Shown here piece by piece: positions 10,401-19,400 of a stretch of 64,000 nucleotides of DNA. This DNA is from Cordylochernes scorpioides (Eukaryota > Arthropoda > Arachnida > Pseudoscorpiones > Chernetidae). The notes below the pieces were generated by a model, which saw only the letters and a program-made list of their open reading frames with translations, did not search any database and was not told where the DNA came from. The DNA is taken from NCBI GenBank assembly GCA_030710605.1, contig CP092863.1, positions 119,252,164-119,316,163 of the forward strand, read 5' to 3'. The stretch's first letter is position 1. Each line of letters opens with the position of its first letter. The translations under genes and the position numbers were made by a program.

Positions 10401-13400
10401 AACACAAGGTAATAAGACCAAATCCAAATAAATAAATAGTGTGTGACGTTTCGGTAACAGCGTTGTTACTTATACATCACACACTATTTATTTATTTGGA
10501 TATGGTCTTAATAACTTTTCTTAAATACAGTAAATCCTCTTTGAAACTGTCACTTTGTTCATTAGTTTATCTTTATTATGGTCAAAATTGCAGGTACAGT
10601 AGAACTTACTCCATGAGAGGACATTCTCGCTAGAGGACACCTCTCTACAGTAGAACATACTCCATGAGAGGACACTCTCGCTAGAGGACACCTCTCTACA
10701 GTAGAACAACCTCCATGAGAGGACACTCTCGCTAGAGGACACCTCTCTACAAAGGACAGTTGTCATTGCCAAAAAGAATGATTAGGTACAATTATACCTT
10801 CATGGAGAAAACTTAAGGAATTAAATAATATAAAATATGGAACTTCCTTATGTTTTGTCCATGAGTGTATAGATTAGAAACACAAAGTAATAAGACCAAA
10901 TAAATAAATAAATAGTGTGTGATGTTTGAGTAACAACCATTCGTTACTTTTGTAAGCATTGTTACCATCATCAGACAAAAGTCTTCTTTATTGACTCTCT
11001 TCTTTTTTTATCTCAAGAAATCAAGATATCTTATCCAAGAAAATAAGACCTAATCCAAATAATTTAATAGTGTGTTATGTTCGGCAACAACATTGTCACC
11101 ATCATCAGACAATATTTGGATTAGGCCTTATTTTCTTGTATTGTAATCTATAATCCAAATTGTGCTTTATCATATCCAATTACACAGGTCAACAAAACTT
11201 AAGGAAGTTGTACCTTATAGCATATATATATCGGGATTCAGAAAAAAACTCTGAGAGATATTTGATGCACAGTGATATATATCACTGCTATAAGGTACAA
11301 CTTCCTTAAGTTTTGTAGACCTGTGTTATTAGAACCATAAGGTAACAAGAAATATCCAAATTAATGAAATATGTGTGATGTTTTGGTAACAGAGTTGTTA
11401 TCATCACCAATGTTAATTGTTACAGTTTTGGTTGTTCCTTATTCCCTTATGGAAAGATTATACAATTTGTGAGAGAGTCACAGTCAAGATGGTTGTCAGA
11501 CAAAAGGTTTTTTTTTTTTTTTGCTTATCCCTAGTACACGTGGTACAGGCCATGATAATCATGGTGGGTAGTTAGCGACTGCTTTTTACTGTAAGTGCAC
11601 CACATGTCTACACATGTGAAAAGCAGTTTGACTTTGCACTTACAAATATGCCAGAGCCCCGTTTGGTTACTTGCACTCGCTGGTGGGGTTGGACTTTTGC
11701 TAGAATCGGGGGCCATTGGAACATTTTTTTTTTAAACAGAAAAAAGTGTCCAATGCGGGAATTGAATCTGGGTCGTACTGGTCGAAAACCTAACGGTTTA
11801 ACTAAAGTACTGAATGAGAGTGAAAAATGAAAATAGATTCAGTACTTTTGTCTGAAGATAGCAACAAGGCTGTTACTGAAATATATCACACTATTGTTTT
11901 ACTTGGATTTGGTCTTATTACCTTGTGTTTGAATCAAGTTTTATATAATAAAAATCTAATTTAAATCAAAATCTATTTCTAATGGTTAATTGCTTTTTAT
12001 ATTGTTTATTAAACAATCAAGCCACAACAGGAGCATTGTTACCATCATCGGATGGAAGTACTGTAACAAACGTTACCTAGGAGGAGCTCTGAACCTCAGA
12101 CAGCATCAAACACTAAAATATGAAAGTACTGTAACAAACGTTACCTAGGAGAAGCTCTGAACCTCAGACAGCACCAAACAACACTAACAAGATTTAGAAC
12201 AGACCTTCTCAAACCATTGAAGAAGATAGAAAATAACAACAAAATCTACCCCACTTGCCCAAAATGTAGCTTGGCACCTGCAGCTCCAGAAAACAATTTG
12301 GCTTGCATTATATGTACTAAACAGGACCTTTGGGAGAGGTCGTTGTTTCTCATAAAACAGCTCTAGGAGGATGAACTCATGGAATTTTGTGTAATCTTTA
12401 CATAAGGGGATAAGAAACAACAACAACAGTTACAAACAAGTAACAACGAAGATGGTAACAACACTGTCACCAAAATATCACAAATATTTCTTTAATTTGG
12501 ATTAGGTCTTGTTTTCTGTTGAAGATTGAATCAAGGAAAAAAGTAATTTATTAAGCAAAGTAACTAAAAACATGATGTCAGCATTGCAATATAAAAATGT
12601 GGGTGTTGGGAAAACGAGAGACAAAAACTATATACAAAAATGTCGACTGCAGAGCGCCGCCGTGGCTGTTGATTGGTCGATCATTCCTTTAATGTTCTAT
12701 GAATATTTTGATTGTTATTCCAACATTTCCTTATGTTTCCAATAATTGGATAAGAGACCTTCATTTATACTAAGCATGCTCCGAAAAGTCCATCACCATT
12801 TATATGAACATAGAGAATAATACAAGAAAATAAGGCCTAATCCAAATAATTTATTAGTGTGTAATGTTTCGGCAACAACATTGTCAATATCATCAGACAA
12901 AAAATATTTTTTATTCTTTTGTCTGATGATGGTAACAATGTTGTTGCTGAAACGTCACACACTAATAAATTATTTGGATTAGGCCTTATTTTCTTGTATT
13001 ATAATCTATAATCCAAATTGTGCTTTATCATGAACTTAGAGAAGTTATGAGATTTCAAGTCCACACAGATTTTCCCAAAGTCCGATACCATTTACAGACA
13101 ACTTGCAAATAGATTAGAAATCTCCTGAAAATAGAAATAGGAAATGACAGAGATTTCTGGAATTTGTTGATTCATCACATTCAATCATTTCGTAACACCA
13201 CCTTTACCAGTACCAAGACCAGATGAAAAAGGAGGAGGGGGAGCAGTAACAAGCTTGCTAACAAACCTGGGTTCAGCTGATAGTACCCTGTAAGGGCTCC
13301 AGGGATACAGGATGTACTCCATGTTAGGAGTGGCTGTACATGGTGTCTGTTCCTCATGTCAGAGACAACCATTTCATATTGGAGCTAAGTCAGTAGTCTG

Positions 13401-16400
13401 CTACTGAGTAGTGCTACCAGTCTTTATGACAAAAGCAGACGTATTCTACTTCACCCAATCATGATGAATGTCAAATATCTATTCATCCCCAGCATACACC
13501 ATTAATAAGCTCTACTCATCCCCAATAGACACCATCAATAAGCTCTACAGGCTTGAAACTCTTAATATGATTGTTTAGTGGAGATAAGAAATAAGAAGGA
13601 AAAAGAATAGTTACATTATATTGCTCTTACATCTTGATAAGGAACAATTTGGATTGTCTTCTTCTTATCTGTTATCTTGTTTACACACTTGATAACAGTA
13701 ACTATTTAAAACATGCTTTCAATACTTTTGTCTAAAGATGGTAACAACAATGTTACTGAAACATCATTCACTATTTATTTATTTGGTCTTATTACCTTGT
13801 TGAAAATTCTGATCCCTTGGGGGCGTTAAATTAAAGCAGTTGAACTAAGTTAGGGACAGAGAAGGAAGTATAAAAACACACACAAACCCAGGAAGTTTCA
13901 TTTTAGTACAGTTTCACTTTAGAAGAAAATTACAAAAGACCAAGTAAGACCCATCTGTGCTATCTTATGTTAAAGTTGCATAACCAGACACTATGCAGAT
14001 AAGGTAGAACTGATTATTAATAACCCAAATAATTTCGAACTTGACCAGTTCCCTTTCAAACTAGCATTTTTTGAATTTACCCGACTATATCAAGGTAATA
14101 AGACACCATATCCAAATAAATTAATAGTGTGTGACCTTTCGGTAACAGCAGTGTTGCCATCATCTGACAAAAGAATAAAAGAAATATCACACACTATTTA
14201 TTTGGTCTTATTACCTTGTAATAGTGTTGTTGTTGTTTCTTACCCCCTTATGTAAAGATTACACAAATTCCATGTTCTTCGAGCCGTTTTATGATAAGCA
14301 GCGGCCTCTCCCAGAGGTCCTGTTTAGTGCATCTAATGTAAGCCAAAATGTGTTCTGGAGCTGCAGGTGCCAAGCTACATTTTGGGCAAGTGGGGTAGAT
14401 TTTGTTATTATTTTCTATCTTCAATGGCTTGAGATGGCCTGTTCTAAATCTTGTTAGTGTTGTTTGATGCTGTCTGAGGTTCAGAGCTCCTCCTGGGTTC
14501 ACTCCACTGTAATTCTAACAATGTAATTCTCTAATCTATAATCCCCTACTTGTACCTTATATTTACCAGAGTAATTGAACGGTGACAGCATTGTTACCAT
14601 CATCAGACAAAGGTACTGAATGGTACGTTGGTCATTCAGTACTTTTGCCTGAAGATGGTAACAACGCTGTTACCGAAATGTCACACACTATTTATTTGGA
14701 TTTGGTCTTTATAATCTACTAGCCGAATGACCCGGTCAACGTCCGGGTTTTACACGATTAAATGCTTTAATTCAAATACTATTCGTTACAATTATTACGT
14801 TATTATGTAATATCTTTTAGAGTTATTGTCTCAATCCCGATATACATGCTGAAAGGTACAACTTCCTTAAGTTTTGTCCATGAGTGTATATTGGTTATCT
14901 CGTGTGTCTTCAATAAAGGTCACTGTAATATCTTTCAGAGTTATTGTCTCAATCCCGATATACATGCTGAAAGGTATAACTACCTTAAGTTTTGTCCATG
15001 AGTGTATATTGTAGAGTAAAATCAACAATGAGACAACACTATAATACTGTAAGATATCCAAAAGATCAGACCTGGCATTGAAGTCGGTGAGCCAGTAAAG
15101 GTCCGATGTCCTTCCAGATGGCAGCACTTCCCAGAAGAGGATGGAAGAGCAGGACTGGAGGTCTACGGATGGTGGATGGTTCGTAGGAGACATAGGATAG
15201 ACTGACCTTTCTGTGTCTGGAAATGATAAGACACAATTGGGATTATAAATTAGAAACACAAGGTTTTTTATTGTCCCTAGTACACGTGACACAGGCCATA
15301 ATAACCATGATAAATAATGCTCCATTTAATATACAATAATAAGAATGGGGAGGTTTACATGGTGATGGCCCTCGAAGGCTTCGGCTCTTGTTTCATCTTC
15401 ATATTACATCATGGCTTATTACTGATTGAGCAAGTAGTGTGGCTCATCTCCAGCTGGATCCCTGTCTCTATTCTGCCAGTAGAGTGTCATTATTTTGTAA
15501 TTCTATATACAGTTACGAGCGTCATGCGTTCTTCATCTCTGTCACCGTTTGCTTTTTTTTTGGAATGGCGCTCTCCTATTGGTTCGCTATGATGGCGCCG
15601 CCACTGCGCGAGACACTTTGCCCCCCCCACTCGCTTTTTGGTTTTTGTAACTATTGTGTTGGAGCGAGTCGCTCCTTAAATAAATGCATATATTAGTTAA
15701 TAACTAAATGGAATCCTCTCTTTCTTTTTCCCAGTAAGAGACGCCTACGGAAGCCAACAGTACATAGAAAAATAAAGCACATAGGCTATAGTTATTAACT
15801 AATATATGCATTTATTTAAGGTGCCAATTTATAATTGTAACAAATAAGATTTGAATAAAAACATTCAATCGGGTAAAACACGGGCGTTAATGATCCAACA
15901 GGTCCACGTGTCTAAAAAAAAACATGGCGTTGCCCGGGTCATTCGGCTAGTATACAATATTCCCCACACTAAAGTAATGGTCTGTGGGAGCTCATTAGTG
16001 TGTTGGGAATATGAGCACAAAATTATTACACTTAATAAGGCATAAAGGGGAATTTTATCATCTTGAAAGTATTATCAAATCAATGTTTTTTTTTTTTTGC
16101 TTATCCCTAAACACGTGGTACAGGTCATGATAATCATGGTGGGTAGAAGTTGGCAACTGCTTTACTATAATTCACCATATTTCTACACATGTGAAAAGCA
16201 ATTCAACTTTTGAACTTACAAGTGTAACCATAACCCTGTTTGGTTACTTGAACTCACTGGTGGGGTTGGAATTTTGCAAGAATCGAAGGCCATTGAAGCA
16301 TTTTTTTTTTTTAATTAGAAAAAAAGTGCCCATTGCAGGATTTGATCCTGGCTCGTAGTGATTGAAAACCAACAGTTTAGGCCATCCTTTCACAGACTAT

Positions 16401-19400
16401 CTATAAACACAAGGAGTAATAAGACACCAAATCCAAATAGTGTGTGACATTTCGGTAACAGTGTTGTTACCATCTTCACACACTTTATAATAATAACTAT
16501 TTAAAACATTTATAATATGATGCACTAGCGCGCCATCTGTTATCAAAATTCAAAACTATTTTAAAGGCGTAAGATACTTTTTGATATTAAACAATTTCTA
16601 TTGCCCTTACTGCAATGGAAAAATTAATGAGAGGGCCTGGCTCATCAGTGGTGAACCCTCTCAGCGGTTTCGCCAGTTTAATCTACCATACCGTTGGTAT
16701 ATTGCATTTTTGGAACTTCCTTTTATAGTGATACTGATGTTAGACTCTTGGAATGGGTATTTTAGAAGAACTATGGACATAAGCTTCGAGGACAGTAGAA
16801 TTACATAAATTTATGAATAAATAATATGCTTCGAGCAATCGCTCTTCCGCAAATATCAAATTGTATCTTTTATTAGAACATTTAAACTATGATGCACTAG
16901 CCCCTTTGGTATAATTTCTCATTCAGTACTTTTGACTGAAGATAGTAACAATGCTGTTACTGAAATGTAAGAAACCATTAATTAATATGGATTTGGTGTC
17001 TTATTACCTTGTGTTTGAGTCTGGACAGCAAGGTAAGTTAAACCAGAGATCTCAGGGAGAATATTTTATTGGAACCATCTTAGAAAAACATGTTCCTTCG
17101 AGCATTTCTAATTCTTCAAAACATGTAAGAAGAATTTCTTTCCATTTAACTTCTTGTTTAATCTCTTTTTCTAATAACACAAGGTAATAAGACCAAATCC
17201 AAATAAATAAATAGTGTGTGACGTTTCAGTAATAATGCTGTTACAGAAACATCACATACTATTTATTTATTAGATTTGGTCTTATTACCTTGTGTTTATA
17301 ATCTACTAGCCGAATGACCCGGGCAACGCTCGTGTTTTACTCGATTGAATGTTTTTATTCAAATACTATTTGTTACAATTATAAATTGGCGCCTCAAATA
17401 AATGCATATGTTAGTTAATAACTATAGCCTATGTGCTTTATCTGTCTATGTACTGTTGGCTTCCGTAGGCGTCTCTTACTGGGAAAAAGAAAGAGAGGAT
17501 TCCATTTAGTTATTAACTAATATATATGCATTTATTTAAGTTATTTAAGGGGCGACCCGCTCCAACACAATATTTACAAAAACCAAAAAGCGAGTGGGGG
17601 GGGCATGATGGAGCGGGGCAAAGGTGGCATGATCGTAGCCAACCAATAGGAGAACGCCATTCCAAAAAAAAAAAGCAAACGGTGACAGAGATGAAGAATT
17701 AAGAACGCATGACGCTCGTAACTGTATATAGAATAATCCAAATTGTACCTTATCATCTTTTTCTATTATTAACACAAGGTAATGGGAACAAATACAAATA
17801 AATACAGAGTGGCTCATTAAGTCTCGAAAACTTTAATTTTTTATTAAAAATTGTAAAAAAAAAAAAAGTTTCGGACTTATGGGTCACTCTGTAGTGTGTG
17901 ATGTTTTGGTAACAGCGTTGTTACCATCATCAGACAAATGTATTGTAGTGGGGGTCGGTGGAAGGGTGGTCTAAATCGTTGGTTTTCGACTGCTACGACC
18001 CAGGATCGAATCCCACATAGGGCACTTTTTTTATAATTGAAAAAAAAAAGCCTCAATTGCCTCTGATTCTTGCAAAAGTCCAACCTTACCAGAGAGTGCA
18101 AGTAATCAAAAATTGGGCTCTCACACTTTTGTAAGTGCAAAGGTCGAATGAATCTTACGCGTCTAAAATAGTTTCAAATTTTCATAACAGATGGCGCACT
18201 AATGCATTATAAAGAATTTAATGTGAAAAAAATAATACAAATGTGATATTGGTAAAGATAGAGGCTGCCTGGCCGGGGGGCATTCATTACTCAAAATTAA
18301 AGATACTTCGGCCAGTAAATCTTTTTTATTATCTGATTATAAGATTTACTGGCCAAAGTATCTTCAATTTTAAGAGAAATGTGATATTGTACTGGGATAA
18401 GGTGCATAAATTATTAAAAAGAAAAAAGGCATCTTATTATGCAACTAAAAGTTGCTGATGGCTTGCACCATCTATTGGAATAAATATCAACTATTCTTAA
18501 CATTAAGGCTCCAGGGAAAAGATTCTTTTAAAAAATATTTTTTATTTGAAAATCTCTCAAGCTTTCAGGCTAGTAAGCCCTTCTACGGGAGAAAATATTT
18601 TACATTATTAATACGCCAATGGGGGGTTGATGGAAGGCTGGTTAAACCGTTTGTTTTCCGACCACTACAACCTGGGTTCGATTCCCGCATTGGACACTTT
18701 TTTCTGTTAAAAAAAAAAAAAAAACCCTCCAATGGACCCCGATTCTTGCAAAAGTCCAACCTCACCAGCGAGTGCAAGTAACCAAACGGGGCTCTGGTAC
18801 ATTTGTAAGTGCAAAGTCAAACTGCTTTTCACATGTGTAGACATGTGGTGCGCTTACAGAAAAAAACAGTCGCTAACTACCCACCATGATTATCATGGCC
18901 TGTACCACCACGTGTACTAGGGATAAGCAAAAAAAAAAAAAAAATACGCCAATAAAAAATATTTAAAATTAAAATAAAGCGCTTTGTTTGTTTACATTTG
19001 TTTCAATGTATAAACAACGCAGGCTTCTGCCTTTTTATTCTTGTTGATTTTTAATTATTCCAGAATTAGCCAAATATCCATTCCCCATCCAGAAAAGCTA
19101 ACCATGTACGCATTTTGGGCTGATGGCCCTCATCAGTGTGATGCAAGCTGTACCTCAACGACCAAAACACTGGTCAATCAGGTATCCTGAAAAATCATGA
19201 AACGGGTAGTTAAGGCCAGAATTGCGTGAGGCCGTCAAACTATGTGAAAAAATAGTACAAATATGATATTGTACTGGGTTAAGCCATGGTGATAAGGGAT
19301 GGCGCAAGCCATCAGCAACTTTCAGTTACACAATAAGAAGATGCCTTTTTCATAATTTATCCACCTTATCCCAGTACAATATCACATTTGTACTATTTTT

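Noticed and set aside
16581-16808. 75-codon frame with CPYC, resembling a zinc-binding start
   Set aside because: The first part lies in a dispersed repeat also at 27.4 and 60.3 kb. No second metal-binding pair or family match.
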